A stretch of 64,000 nucleotides of DNA from Verrucomicrobiota bacterium (GTDB lineage Bacteria; Verrucomicrobiota; Verrucomicrobiia; Limisphaerales; PALSA-1396), in contig JACQFP010000003.1 in assembly GCA_016200005.1 (NCBI GenBank), positions 34,069 to 98,068 of the forward strand, in the 5' to 3' direction. Shown piece after piece: positions 34,043 through 42,952 of the stretch. Made by a program: the position numbers and the translations under genes. How positions within the stretch are numbered: the stretch's first letter is position 1; each line of letters begins with the position of its first letter. A model generated the notes under the pieces. The model worked only from the letters and a program-made list of their open reading frames with translations. It had not been told where the DNA came from and did not search any database.

Positions 34043-34771
34043 ATGGGGCGCATGTCCGCCGCCCTTGCTGAATTCAAACAGACGGCCCTCGTCAATGCGC
34101 TGCGAAGCTGCCAGCTTTTTGCCGGATTGCCATTGCCCGACCTGACCCGTCTCGCCGCCATGACGCTGCTCAAGAATCTGGAGAAAGGCGAATATCTGTT
34201 CCACGAAGGCGATCCTTCGCACGGGTTCTACATCGTGCAACGCGGCGCGATCAACGTGCATCGCGTCAATGCCGCCGGCAAGGAACAGGTGATCCACGTC
34301 TTCCGTGCCGGTGAATCTTTCGCCGAAGCGTCGCTGGCCACGGATAAAGGTTATCCCGCTGAGGCCCGCGCGTTGGAATCGTCGCAAGTCTTGCTGCTTC
34401 AGAAGGCGGGCTTCCTGGCGTTGCTGAAGCAGCAGCCGGAACTCGCGCTGCGCATGCTCGGCTCGATGAGCGTGCACCTGCGCGTGCTGGTCGGACAACT
34501 CGAAGACCTGACGATGAAGGATGTCGAGACCCGGCTGGCCAACTGGCTCGTCAAGCGTTGTCCGAACCGCGACAGCCAGACGCCGTTCACTTTTGAGTTG
34601 AGCATGACCAAGCGCGTGTTGGCGGCCGAACTGGGCACCGTCAGCGAAACCTTTTCCCGCACGCTGGCGAAGTTTCGCGAACAAAAACTTCTGAGCGTGA
34701 AAGGCAAATCCGTCACCGTGCTTTGTCCCGCCAGACTCACCGCTTTGCTGCGCCAGAATCTCGGCGAGTAA
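34043..34771 (+). CDS. Crp/Fnr family regulator (DNR/NnrR-like)
   Basis: This 242-residue protein has an N-terminal cyclic-nucleotide-binding-type barrel (EKGEYLFHEGDPSHGFYIVQ), a long dimerisation helix and a C-terminal winged helix. The recognition helix contains LGTVSETFSRTLAKFREQ, with the Glu and Ser-Arg typical of FNR/DNR-class readers of TTGAT-N4-ATCAA. The N-terminal cysteine set of oxygen-sensing FNR is missing (only one Cys, in RSCQLF), which favours a DNR-like NO sensor. FNR boxes at 24439 and 34784 are likely targets. Confidence 0.88.
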   Translation: MGRMSAALAEFKQTALVNALRSCQLFAGLPLPDLTRLAAMTLLKNLEKGEYLFHEGDPSHGFYIVQRGAINVHRVNAAGKEQVIHVFRAGESFAEASLATDKGYPAEARALESSQVLLLQKAGFLALLKQQPELALRMLGSMSVHLRVLVGQLEDLTMKDVETRLANWLVKRCPNRDSQTPFTFELSMTKRVLAAELGTVSETFSRTLAKFREQKLLSVKGKSVTVLCPARLTALLRQNLGE

Positions 34772-34783
34772 AAAGCGCTTCCT

Positions 34784-34797
34784 TTGACCCAAATCAA
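34784..34797. promoter_or_regulatory. FNR/DNR-type box
   Basis: TTGACCCAAATCAA matches TTGAT-N4-ATCAA at 9 of 10 conserved positions and is extended by flanking CT/AG into CTTTGACCCAAATCAAAG. It lies 34 bp before the cupin start at 34831, directly after the regulator gene. Confidence 0.68.
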
Positions 34798-34830
34798 AGA
34801 GCCGCTCACGGTTTGCGCGATCATTGTTCC

Positions 34831-35241
34831 ATGAACGAAAAACCGTTGATCGACATTCAAGAAGAAAAAATCCTGTCACTCCCGACCGAGACCCAATTTG
34901 CGCCCAATGGCATCGTCAGCCGCACGCTGATGAAGACCGCCGCGGCGCGGGTCGTTTTGTTCGGTTTTGCCGAAGGACAGGAATTGACCGAGCATACGTC
35001 CACCCAACACGCGCTCATCCAGATTTTGTCCGGCGAATGCGAATTCACCCTCGCCGGCAAACCGCACAAGCTGACCGCCGGAGCTTTGCTCTACATGCCG
35101 CCCGACCTGCCGCACGCGGTGAAAGCGACCAGGGAATTTTCCATGCTCCTGACGCTGTTCAAATCAGAGGAGTATCTATCCGCCACGACCTTGAAAACTC
35201 CCGTGGTGAGATCGCTGCAAGACCAAAGGGTTTGCGCGTAG
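34831..35241 (+). CDS. Small cupin domain protein
   Basis: The ATG at 34831 gives 136 residues with a single cupin barrel: QELTEHTSTQHALIQILSGE, then the second cupin motif LTAGALLYMPPDLPHAVKA. Metal ligands (His, His, Glu, His) are mostly in place. Small cupins of this kind often follow DNR-type genes in denitrifiers. The FNR box immediately upstream supports regulation by nitrogen oxides or oxygen; the substrate is unknown. Confidence 0.8.
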   Translation: MNEKPLIDIQEEKILSLPTETQFAPNGIVSRTLMKTAAARVVLFGFAEGQELTEHTSTQHALIQILSGECEFTLAGKPHKLTAGALLYMPPDLPHAVKATREFSMLLTLFKSEEYLSATTLKTPVVRSLQDQRVCA

Positions 35242-35390
35242 GCCGGCGGCTGATTCCTACCTCAACAAATCCTGCGCGCCCGTGCTCCGCTGGTTTAATT
35301 TCCTTGCTCCGGCAACTTCCGCCGACGAATAATCCGCCCGTTGAACGCAATCCCTGACGGTGCGATCAACGGCGAGTTCCTGGCAATTTT

Positions 35391-35729
35391 ATGATCCTCA
35401 AAAAAGGCGAAAAAATCCACGTGATTCATCGGCGACTTTTTGAGAAAGAGCCGCACCGCCACTTTATTGGCGTCGTTGATGAATACGAGAACGGCGTCGC
35501 GCGCGTGACCGGCCATGTCTATACGGTCGATGCCGTGCGGTTTGCGTTCGTTCGCCGACCGGAGAAACGGACGCGCATCATCTCGGTTGTCTCGGGTGAT
35601 CTGCTGGTGAATGTGATTCCGGAGTCCGTTGACCTGGAGAGCATTGTTTACAAGCAGGAAGCCAAATCCGTGCGCGTCACCGATGGCGGCGACTGGTATC
35701 TTGACCTCAGCGAATTCACGTGGCGTTAA
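35391..35729 (+). CDS. Conserved protein of unknown function
   Basis: This 112-residue protein (MILKKGEKIHVIHRRLFEKE) is predominantly beta-stranded, with no signal peptide or membrane segment. No named domain is recognised. Codon use matches the neighbours and the frame is well conserved in composition, so I take it as real. It overlaps the convergent ATPase gene end by 4 bases (35726-35729). Confidence 0.6.
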   Translation: MILKKGEKIHVIHRRLFEKEPHRHFIGVVDEYENGVARVTGHVYTVDAVRFAFVRRPEKRTRIISVVSGDLLVNVIPESVDLESIVYKQEAKSVRVTDGGDWYLDLSEFTWR

Positions 35730-38080
35730 AAGGCGTTTGCGACCCTCACCGGATCAACCGCCCTCCGCTCAAATCTCCCGAACAACAGCCGCAGGCTGTT
35801 CATTACCACGATCACCGTGCTCCCTTCGTGTCCGACCACGCCCACCGTCAGCGGAATGGCGCCGAACATCGCGAAGGAGACCAGCACCGCCACTGTGCCC
35901 AGCGACACCACCAGGTTTTGCCGGATGATGGCCCGGGCGCGTTGGCTGAGCCGGAACGCCGCCAGAAAATTTTCCAGCCGGTCATGCATCAGCACAACCT
36001 CCGACTGCTCAAGCGCGGCATCCGAGCCGCGCGCGCCCATCGCCACGCCGACGTGCGCCGCGGCCAGACTCGGGGCGTCGTTCACCCCGTCGCCGACCAT
36101 CGCCACTTTGTCTCCAGCTTGAGTGAATGCACCGATGACCTCGACTTTCTGTTCCGGCTTCAACTCAGCGCGCACGTCGTCGAGGCCAAGCTGGCGTTTC
36201 AGATGGTCGCCCGTGGCCTGCCGGTCGCCGGTCAAAACGACGCTGCGCAGACCGAGTTGTCGCAATTGTTCCACCACGGCGCGCGCTTGCGGGCGGATAT
36301 CGTCGCGCAACAAAACCCGGCCGACCAAACCGTCCCGCGCCAGCCACACCTCGGAAAAACCAGGTTCGGTCGGCGGCACGTGGCGGATGATGGCGGCCTG
36401 TGGCCCTTGCGCAAGCCATTCCCGGCGTCCAAGCAAAACACGCTGCTCGCCGTGCAGAGCTTTCACGCCGAGGCCCGTGACCGATTCGAACCGGGTCAAT
36501 TCGACCGCGGCAAGCTGTTGATGTTTTCCATGGCGAGTGATGGCGCGAGCCAGTGGATGGGCCGAAAGCCGTTCCAAGGAATAAGCCAGTTGCGCGATCT
36601 CCTGCTCCTGGCCCGGCGGAAAACTTTCGACGCGCTCCACCTTCAACTCGCCGGTGGTCAGCGTGCCGGTTTTGTCGAGCGCGACGACGTTGACCTCCGC
36701 CAGTTTTTCCACCGCGGCGCCGCCGCGAAAAAGAATTCCGCGCCGCGCACCCCACGCAATCGCCGCGAGCACGGCGGACGGGATGGAAAGCACCAAAGCG
36801 CAGGGTGATGCGACGACCAGCAACGTCATGGTGTGGTAAAAAGCGCTTTGCCTGGAGGCCGTCGCCGTGAATGGACTCAACCCCAAGCCCAGCCACCAGA
36901 TAAAAAACATCACCAACGAAAGCGCCAATACCAGGTACGTATAAACCGTTCCGAACTTGTCCGTGAACCGTTGCGCGGGCGCCTTCTGGTGTTGGGCCTC
37001 CTGGATCAACCGGATTATTTTTTGCAAAGAACTTTCGGCCGCGGGCCGCAACACGGACGCTTCGACGGCGCCCCAAAGGTTGAGCGTGCCAGCCAGAACA
37101 CTGTCGCCTACGCCTTTCTCCACGGGCGTGGCTTCGCCGGTGAGGTTCGACTCGTCGGCGGCAGTCTGGCCTTTGACCAGTTCCGCATCGACGGGAAACT
37201 GCGCGCCCGGCTTGAGGAGCAGGCGCATTCCGGGCCGCAATTGTTCCACCGGCACTTCTCGTTCGCGGCCTCGTTCGTCCACCACGATGGCGACCTTGGG
37301 CGCGGCTTTGAAGAGCGAACGAATTTCGCGTTGCGTCCGGCCCAGCGCGAAGTGTTCCAACGCGCCGGAGAGGGAGAACAGGAACAACAGCATCGCGCCT
37401 TCTCCCCACGCGCCAATGCTCGCGCTGCCAACGGCCACGGCCAACATGAGGAAATGAACATCGATGGTGCTTTTTTTGAGACGCGCCCAGACTTCCTCGA
37501 CGGTAAACCAGGCACCTGCCACATAGGCGAACGCGTATAGAATTCTCGTGATCCAGCCTGCGCCAGCGAAGTAAGCGCCAAGCCCAAACACGCCGCACAA
37601 GATGGCGGCGGCCAGTTGAGGTTTCCATTCGTCAATATGTTCTGCGTGTTCGAGGAATTCAACGTCCCGTTGCACCATCTTGGGCCAGGGAATATCGCGC
37701 CAACGCCAGAACGTCGGCGCTGTGGGACAGGTCACGCGCGCAATCGTCGTCGTGTCACCGTCATGGCGGATGGCGATTTTCTCACGCTCCTGCGGTGAGA
37801 GCGGTGTGTCACAAGTCTGGCAGTCGCCTTCGCCGGCGAGCAGATGGCAATGATGGCTCACATCGGCTTCCTGCCCTTTTCGGATCGTCGTGGTGATGCG
37901 TTCGGTGAGTCTGGGCACGTCTGCTCTTCCCAACGTGGCGACCGAAATCGTCTGGCGCGCCCGATTAATTGTCACGGCTTCCAACGTCGGCTCGGTGGCC
38001 AGTGCGTCTGCCACGGAACGGGCGAGGCACTTGGGCGTTTCCGAATCCCGCGGCGCTTCAGTTTGAGACGGCAAGCTCAT
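35726..38080 (-). CDS. Heavy-metal-translocating P-type ATPase (P1B)
   Basis: This 784-residue P-type ATPase has a transmembrane metal-binding motif SPC in VVASPCALVLSIPSAV. The phosphorylation loop is VVALDKTGTLTTGE, the actuator motif is LTGEATPVEKG, the P1B nucleotide-domain motif is LSAHPLARAI, and the hinge is MVGDGVNDAPSLA. SPC followed by ALV suits Zn2+/Cd2+/Pb2+ or related exporters, although neighbourhood with NirK could equally suggest copper. The N-terminal extension (residues 1-120) holds Cys/His residues (SHHCHLLAGEGDCQTC) instead of a classical GMxCxxC domain. Confidence 0.88.
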   Translation of the reverse strand: MSLPSQTEAPRDSETPKCLARSVADALATEPTLEAVTINRARQTISVATLGRADVPRLTERITTTIRKGQEADVSHHCHLLAGEGDCQTCDTPLSPQEREKIAIRHDGDTTTIARVTCPTAPTFWRWRDIPWPKMVQRDVEFLEHAEHIDEWKPQLAAAILCGVFGLGAYFAGAGWITRILYAFAYVAGAWFTVEEVWARLKKSTIDVHFLMLAVAVGSASIGAWGEGAMLLFLFSLSGALEHFALGRTQREIRSLFKAAPKVAIVVDERGREREVPVEQLRPGMRLLLKPGAQFPVDAELVKGQTAADESNLTGEATPVEKGVGDSVLAGTLNLWGAVEASVLRPAAESSLQKIIRLIQEAQHQKAPAQRFTDKFGTVYTYLVLALSLVMFFIWWLGLGLSPFTATASRQSAFYHTMTLLVVASPCALVLSIPSAVLAAIAWGARRGILFRGGAAVEKLAEVNVVALDKTGTLTTGELKVERVESFPPGQEQEIAQLAYSLERLSAHPLARAITRHGKHQQLAAVELTRFESVTGLGVKALHGEQRVLLGRREWLAQGPQAAIIRHVPPTEPGFSEVWLARDGLVGRVLLRDDIRPQARAVVEQLRQLGLRSVVLTGDRQATGDHLKRQLGLDDVRAELKPEQKVEVIGAFTQAGDKVAMVGDGVNDAPSLAAAHVGVAMGARGSDAALEQSEVVLMHDRLENFLAAFRLSQRARAIIRQNLVVSLGTVAVLVSFAMFGAIPLTVGVVGHEGSTVIVVMNSLRLLFGRFERRAVDPVRVANAF

Positions 38081-38191
38081 AGATCACTTTCAAAAGCATA
38101 ACACACACCGTCTCTACGCCGCGATTGCAAACTGGCATCGGGTTGGGAAACAATGTTGCGATGGTTTTGGTTTCCAGTGATTGGGCCGGGG

Positions 38192-38731
38192 CTAAATGAA
38201 TTCATGCGCGTGCTCGCGCACGATGAGGACGGGACAAGGCGCGTAGCGCACAACATGTTCGGTGGTGCTGCCGAGGAGGACGCGCTTGAATCCCGTCCGG
38301 CCGTGGGTGGAAATAATGATTAAATCTGCCCGCCGTTTCTTGGCGGCATCCACGATGACACTTCCGGGATGGCCGGTTTCGATCACCGTTTTGACCGGGC
38401 AACTTTTTCGAACGGAACTGGCCAGCCTGCCAAGTTGTCGTTCGCCGGCCCGTCGCGTCTCTTCCATCAACTCGGGATAATCAAAGGCCGAATATTCACT
38501 GCTGGTGGTGTAATAGTTGACGTGCACCACGTGCAGCAGAGTAATGGCGGCCTGGAACTGCCGGGCAAACGGAAGGGCATAGTCAAGCGCCTTCCGCGAG
38601 CACTCCGAAAAATCGACCGGCACCAGTATGCTCGCGAGTTGGAAAGCCGGTCCAGGCCGCGTTTTGCCGGCCATGCGCGGCGTTTTTCCAGCCCCTGTCC
38701 GGGGCGGCGTTTTCCTGGCTTTGGTTTTCAT
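38192..38731 (-). CDS. Universal stress protein (third of three)
   Basis: This 179-residue protein has a single USP domain: LASILVPVDFSECSRKALDY at its start, and the ATP-binding GRTGFKRVLLGSTTEHVV loop with APCPVLIVRE near the end. The first 25 residues are basic and Pro-rich. It is the last gene of a same-strand row of three USP genes separated by 26 and 28 bp. Confidence 0.88.
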   Translation of the reverse strand: MKTKARKTPPRTGAGKTPRMAGKTRPGPAFQLASILVPVDFSECSRKALDYALPFARQFQAAITLLHVVHVNYYTTSSEYSAFDYPELMEETRRAGERQLGRLASSVRKSCPVKTVIETGHPGSVIVDAAKKRRADLIIISTHGRTGFKRVLLGSTTEHVVRYAPCPVLIVREHAHEFI

Positions 38732-38757
38732 AACACTTTTGGCCCACCGGCGGCTCG

Positions 38758-39330
38758 TTAAACAAAATCATGTTCCTGTTCGCGCACCGTCAACACCGGG
38801 CAGGGTGCCTGTCGCACCACGCGTTCGGCCGTGCTGCCCAGGAAGGCGTGTTTTAGTCCCGTGTACCCGTGCGTGGCAATGATGATGAGATCAATGTCCC
38901 ACTCTTTGGCGGTGTGGATGATCTCGGCGTATGGCCTGCCGATGCGAACGATGGGATCGGCGGCGATCTTCGGATTGATTTCCGTTCGGCACAATGCCGC
39001 AAGTTGTTTCCGCGCCGTCGCCACCAGTTCCATGTTCACCTGTTCCATTTCAGCGGGCACCAGTATATCAAAATAGTTTTCCGGATAAACCCGCGGCTCG
39101 ACCACGTGCAGGAGGATGAGCCTGGCATCGTATTTCTCCGCAAACGGCAACGCATAGCGCAGAGCCTTCAGCGAATAGTCAGAATAATCAATCGGCACCA
39201 GGATGTTCTTCAATTGGAATGACGGCGCTGCCGCCGAGGCTTTGGCGGCACCTGCCTGGAGCAGTTGATCGTCCCGACGATTCAACTCGAAGCGCACTTG
39301 TCCCGGTCTGGAGGTGGGTTTGATCTTCAT
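38758..39330 (-). CDS. Universal stress protein (second of three)
   Basis: This 190-residue protein has a USP core from LKNILVPIDYSDYSLKALRY to APCPVLTVRE and the nucleotide-binding GYTGLKHAFLGSTAERVV. A 35-residue basic/Ala-rich lead precedes the domain. It belongs to the USP operon 38192-39922. Clusters of USP genes beside Crp/Fnr regulators commonly respond to anaerobic or NO stress. Confidence 0.88.
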   Translation of the reverse strand: MKIKPTSRPGQVRFELNRRDDQLLQAGAAKASAAAPSFQLKNILVPIDYSDYSLKALRYALPFAEKYDARLILLHVVEPRVYPENYFDILVPAEMEQVNMELVATARKQLAALCRTEINPKIAADPIVRIGRPYAEIIHTAKEWDIDLIIIATHGYTGLKHAFLGSTAERVVRQAPCPVLTVREQEHDFV

Positions 39331-39358
39331 AATGGTTCCTTTCCGGTGGCAGTCTTGC

Positions 39359-39922
39359 TTAACTGAATTCGTGCTCCGGTTCGCGCACCACGAGTACCGG
39401 GCAGGGTGCGTGACACACGACCTTCTCCGCGGTGCTGCCCAGTAAAACGTGCTTCAGACCCGTGTGACCGCGCGTCGCGATGACGATCAGATCGATGTCT
39501 TGAGTGCTCGCGAGCGTTGCGATCTCCAGGAATGCTTTGCCGACGCGGACGTGCGGCAGCACCGGTATGAGTCTCTTGATGGCTTTCTTGGACAGGGAAA
39601 TCAGACGGTCTCGCGCGATTTCGGTCATTCTTGCTTCGGGGATTGCGAGCGGCAGATTCTCGAGATCATTGGCAAAGGAGGCCTGCTCCACCACATGCAC
39701 CAGGCAAATCGTGGCACCGAACTGTTCGGCCAGCGGCACGGCATATTGCAATGCTCTAACCGAGGCCTTGGAAAAATCGATTGGCACCAGGATTCGCTTT
39801 AATTTCAGAGCCAATCGGGCTGGATCGACCTCGCTGCAGGCGTCCACTGACGTTGTGGACATAATAGGCTTTAGGAGATCGGCCCTTGATCGTGAGCGCC
39901 TTTTCACAGAGTTCGTTTTCAT
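39359..39922 (-). CDS. Universal stress protein (first of three)
   Basis: This 187-residue protein has the USP core from LKRILVPIDFSKASVRALQY to APCPVLVVRE and the ATP-binding GHTGLKHVLLGSTAEKVV. It is the promoter-proximal gene of the row. The 253-bp gap to the divergent gene at 40176 should hold the promoters of both; I see no convincing FNR box there, only CTTTGGCCAAAG at 40127-40138. Confidence 0.88.
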   Translation of the reverse strand: MKTNSVKRRSRSRADLLKPIMSTTSVDACSEVDPARLALKLKRILVPIDFSKASVRALQYAVPLAEQFGATICLVHVVEQASFANDLENLPLAIPEARMTEIARDRLISLSKKAIKRLIPVLPHVRVGKAFLEIATLASTQDIDLIVIATRGHTGLKHVLLGSTAEKVVCHAPCPVLVVREPEHEFS

Positions 39923-40175
39923 ACGCTTGGGTTGCGCTTGGTTTTTCCAGGTGAGTCTAAGCTGGCCATGCCGTTCTGCCGCACAGCGATTGTCAAAAAC
40001 TCAACGTTTATTGCCCGTGGCAACTTCCAATCTGGCAAGAATTGCAAAGCCTTTACCAATTCAAGTAAAGCCTTCGACTTGTTCGCTCAGTACGATGGGT
40101 GCAGCAAATGAGATTATTCTTTGGCCAAAGTCGGGACATCACTCGCACCCGATTACCGGTGAGGGCAACCGAATT

Positions 40176-40628
40176 ATGCAAACGCTGGAATCCATCATCG
40201 CTGAACTCCCTTTCTTGAAAGGTTTGAGTTCAAAGCATCGCCAGATCTTGGCCGACAACGCCATGCAATCGCAGTTCAAAGCCGGTGAATTGATCTTTCG
40301 CGAGGGTGATCCCGCCAATCGTTTCTATCTGATCCAGCAGGGTCAGGTGGGCTTGGAATCCTCCCCAAAAGACCGCCCTGCCGTGCGGATCGAAACCATC
40401 GGTGCGGGCGACGTGCTGGGCTGGTCCTGGCTTTTCCCGCCTTATTACTGGCACTTCGACGCGCGCGCACTGGAACCAACCACCGCGATCTTTTTCTATG
40501 GCACCCGGTTGCGCGAAGAATGTGAAAAGGACCATGATCTAGGCTATGAGTTGATGAAACGCATGGCGGGGGTGGTGCTGCAACGATTGCAGGCGACCCG
40601 GCTGCAACTGCTCGAAGTCAGACACTGA
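40176..40628 (+). CDS. Cyclic-nucleotide-binding domain protein without DNA-binding domain
   Basis: The ATG at 40176 (MQTLESIIAELPFLKGLSSK) gives 150 residues made of one Crp-type barrel (FKAGELIFREGDPANRFYLI, then IGAGDVLGWSWLFPPYYWHF) and a C-terminal helix. The helix-turn-helix is absent, so it is not a transcription factor by itself. It is divergent from the USP operon. The WSWLFPPYYWHFDARALE segment is characteristic of a stand-alone Crp-barrel family found near redox genes. Confidence 0.8.
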   Translation: MQTLESIIAELPFLKGLSSKHRQILADNAMQSQFKAGELIFREGDPANRFYLIQQGQVGLESSPKDRPAVRIETIGAGDVLGWSWLFPPYYWHFDARALEPTTAIFFYGTRLREECEKDHDLGYELMKRMAGVVLQRLQATRLQLLEVRH

Positions 40629-40873
40629 ACTGATAACCGCAATGGCCTTTTGGACGGCCGGGAACTGGAAGCACAAACGTTCGTGGAATGATCCCGGCGA
40701 CTATGCGATCTGAATGTTCGCGTCATCCTCCAATAAGGGTTTTCCTTATCTGACTTGGCCGCTTTCCCCTAAACGAGAATCAGGGACGGCCCCAATTGTC
40801 GTAAATCGTGCCTTCTCCTATTTTGTTGCTACCAAAACAAATTTGGTGACGTGCCGAACAGAAAGCGACAAAT

Positions 40874-41755
40874 ATGAACGATAACAAAAATTTAATCGAA
40901 GCCCTGACCACCTCGCAAATCTACCAGGACTACGAACGTGCTTTCAGCGAAGCCACCGGGCTCCCCGTTTCCCTGCAGCCGCTGGAGTCGTGGCAACTGC
41001 CGCACCACGACCGGCGGAAGGAAAATCCGTTCTGCGGGATGATGGCGCAAAACAGCCGCTCCTGCGCCGCCTGCCTGCAAGTGCAGCAGAAACTCACCGA
41101 AACCGCCACCCGCGAAGCGCAATCTGTCACCTGCACCCTGGGCTTGTGCGACACCGCTGTGCCGGTTCGAACCGGGGATCGCCTGATTGGTTTTTTGAAA
41201 ACCGGCCAGGTCTTCCGCAAGAAGCCGACGGAGGCGCAATTTGAGCGCACCGCCAAGCTCGTCGCCGACTGGGGCGTGCCGACAAAATCAAATGACCTCA
41301 GGGCCGCTTATTTTGATACGCGCGTGCTGCCGGCCAAACAACATGAATCGGTGGTCAGGCTGCTCAGCATTTTTGCCCAACACCTCTCCATGGTGAGCAA
41401 CCAACTCATCGTCAAGCAGGAAAACGCCGAGCCGCCCATGATTACTCGCGCCAAGGCTTACATTAACGAAAACCAAACCGAAGACCTCTCACTGGGCATG
41501 GTGGCCAAAGCCGTCAACGCCAGTTCCTACTATTTCTGCAAGATGTTCAAGAAGGCGACGGGCATCAACTTCACCGATTACCTCTCGCGCGTGCGCATCG
41601 AGAAAGCCAAGAACCTTTTGTTGAATCCAAATCTGCGCGTCAGCGAAATCGCCTACGAAGTGGGCTTCCAATCTCTCACCCATTTCAACCGCGTTTTCAA
41701 AAAAATCCTCGGCCAGTCGCCCACGGAATATCGCGGACAACTCCCCGCCTCGTGA
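40874..41755 (+). CDS. PocR-domain AraC family regulator
   Basis: This 293-residue protein has an N-terminal PocR sensory domain (residues 10-165) with Cys residues in FCGMMAQNSRSCAACLQVQ and the CTLGLCDTAVPVRTGDRLIG core. The C-terminal part is an AraC pair of helix-turn-helix motifs (LSLGMVAKAVNASSYYFCKM and VSEIAYEVGFQSLTHFNRVF). It is also similar to regulators that sense small hydrocarbon-like ligands or C1 compounds. Targets are not evident. The 245 bp upstream show no gene. Confidence 0.88.
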   Translation: MNDNKNLIEALTTSQIYQDYERAFSEATGLPVSLQPLESWQLPHHDRRKENPFCGMMAQNSRSCAACLQVQQKLTETATREAQSVTCTLGLCDTAVPVRTGDRLIGFLKTGQVFRKKPTEAQFERTAKLVADWGVPTKSNDLRAAYFDTRVLPAKQHESVVRLLSIFAQHLSMVSNQLIVKQENAEPPMITRAKAYINENQTEDLSLGMVAKAVNASSYYFCKMFKKATGINFTDYLSRVRIEKAKNLLLNPNLRVSEIAYEVGFQSLTHFNRVFKKILGQSPTEYRGQLPAS

Positions 41756-41818
41756 ACCGTCGCGTCACTCGGACGTTTTTCAGGTGTCTCGGTCACCGGA
41801 TTTGTTATACTCCGGTCG

Positions 41819-42952
41819 ATGAAAGAGTACGTTCGTCTGACCAAAGCCGCTTTGATTGAACGGCTGAAAGCGCTCGAAGAAATGGCCGTCGCCAACGAAC
41901 TGCAACAAATCCAACGCTCGACCGAACGCAAACAGACGCAAGCCGCATTGCGAGACAGCGAGTCGCGGCTGCGCGCCATCCTCGACACCGCCGTGGAAGG
42001 CATCATCACCATCGACGAGCACGGAAGCATCGAGTCCTTCAACCCGGCGGCCGAGCGGATTTTTGGCTATTCGTCGGAAGAAATCATCGGCCAAAACGTC
42101 AGTCATCTCATGCCGGCCCCGTACCGGCAGGAACACGATGCTTACATCGCCAACTACCTGCGGACCGGCAGAGCGAAAATCATCGGCATCGGTCGCGAAG
42201 TGGTGGGCCGACGCAAGGATGGAACCATTTTTCCAATGGACCTGGCCGTCAGTGAAGTCCGGCTCGCCGACCGCCGCCTGTTCACCGGATTCGTCCGCGA
42301 CATCACGGAGCGCAAACGGTTGGAGCAGGAGATTCTTGAAATCAGCGGTCACGAACAGCGGCGCATCGGCCAGGACCTGCACGACGGTTTGTGCCAGCAA
42401 CTCGCGGGGATAGAATTATTGAGTCAGGTGCTGGAGCAAAAACTCGAAGTCAAATCTCCAACTGAAGCCGCCCGGGCCGCTGAAATCGCCCGGCACGTTC
42501 GCCAAGCCATCACGCACACTCGCAACCTGGCTCGCGGACTTTCGCCGGTTGAGCTTGAGGCCAACGGCCTCAGCTCCGCCTTGCTCGAGTTGGCGTCGAA
42601 TGTGGAGAAACTGTTCAAGGTTGATTGCGGTTTCCAGGGCGACGAATCCGTCCTCGTGCCGAACAATTCTGTGGCCACACATGTCTATCGCATCGCCCAG
42701 GAAGCCATCAACAACGCCATCAAACACGGCAAGGCACGTAATATCTTGATCACCTTGAAGCCGGTGGATGGCAACATCTGCCTGACGGTGGCCGACGACG
42801 GCATTGGTTTTTCCAAAGAATCAACGCAAAGCACGGGTATGGGCCTCCAGATCATGAACTATCGCGCCGGCATGATCGGCGCTTCATTGGAAATCCGCCG
42901 CGCCAACGGCCGGGGCACCACTGTCACCTGCTCTTTCAGGCAACCTTTATGA
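41819..42952 (+). CDS. PAS-domain histidine kinase with FixL-like heme residues
   Basis: This 377-residue protein has a short coiled-coil (residues 10-45) and a PAS domain (50-165). The PAS domain reads SHLMPAPYRQEHDAYI... with His106 and Arg126, which match the FixL proximal heme His and distal Arg and have the same 20-residue spacing. A HisKA_3 dimerisation domain (GHEQRRIGQDLHDGLCQQ, phospho-His188) and a HATPase domain (ending with DDGIGFSKES and GMGLQIMNYRA) follow. It has no membrane segment. It overlaps the response regulator by ATGA, so it most likely senses O2 or NO in the cytoplasm. Confidence 0.88.
   Translation: MKEYVRLTKAALIERLKALEEMAVANELQQIQRSTERKQTQAALRDSESRLRAILDTAVEGIITIDEHGSIESFNPAAERIFGYSSEEIIGQNVSHLMPAPYRQEHDAYIANYLRTGRAKIIGIGREVVGRRKDGTIFPMDLAVSEVRLADRRLFTGFVRDITERKRLEQEILEISGHEQRRIGQDLHDGLCQQLAGIELLSQVLEQKLEVKSPTEAARAAEIARHVRQAITHTRNLARGLSPVELEANGLSSALLELASNVEKLFKVDCGFQGDESVLVPNNSVATHVYRIAQEAINNAIKHGKARNILITLKPVDGNICLTVADDGIGFSKESTQSTGMGLQIMNYRAGMIGASLEIRRANGRGTTVTCSFRQPL

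Noticed and set aside
34043..34771. Oxygen-sensing FNR with an iron-sulfur cluster
   Set aside because: Only one Cys is near the N-terminus and no four-Cys set is seen; a DNR/NnrR-like assignment fits better.
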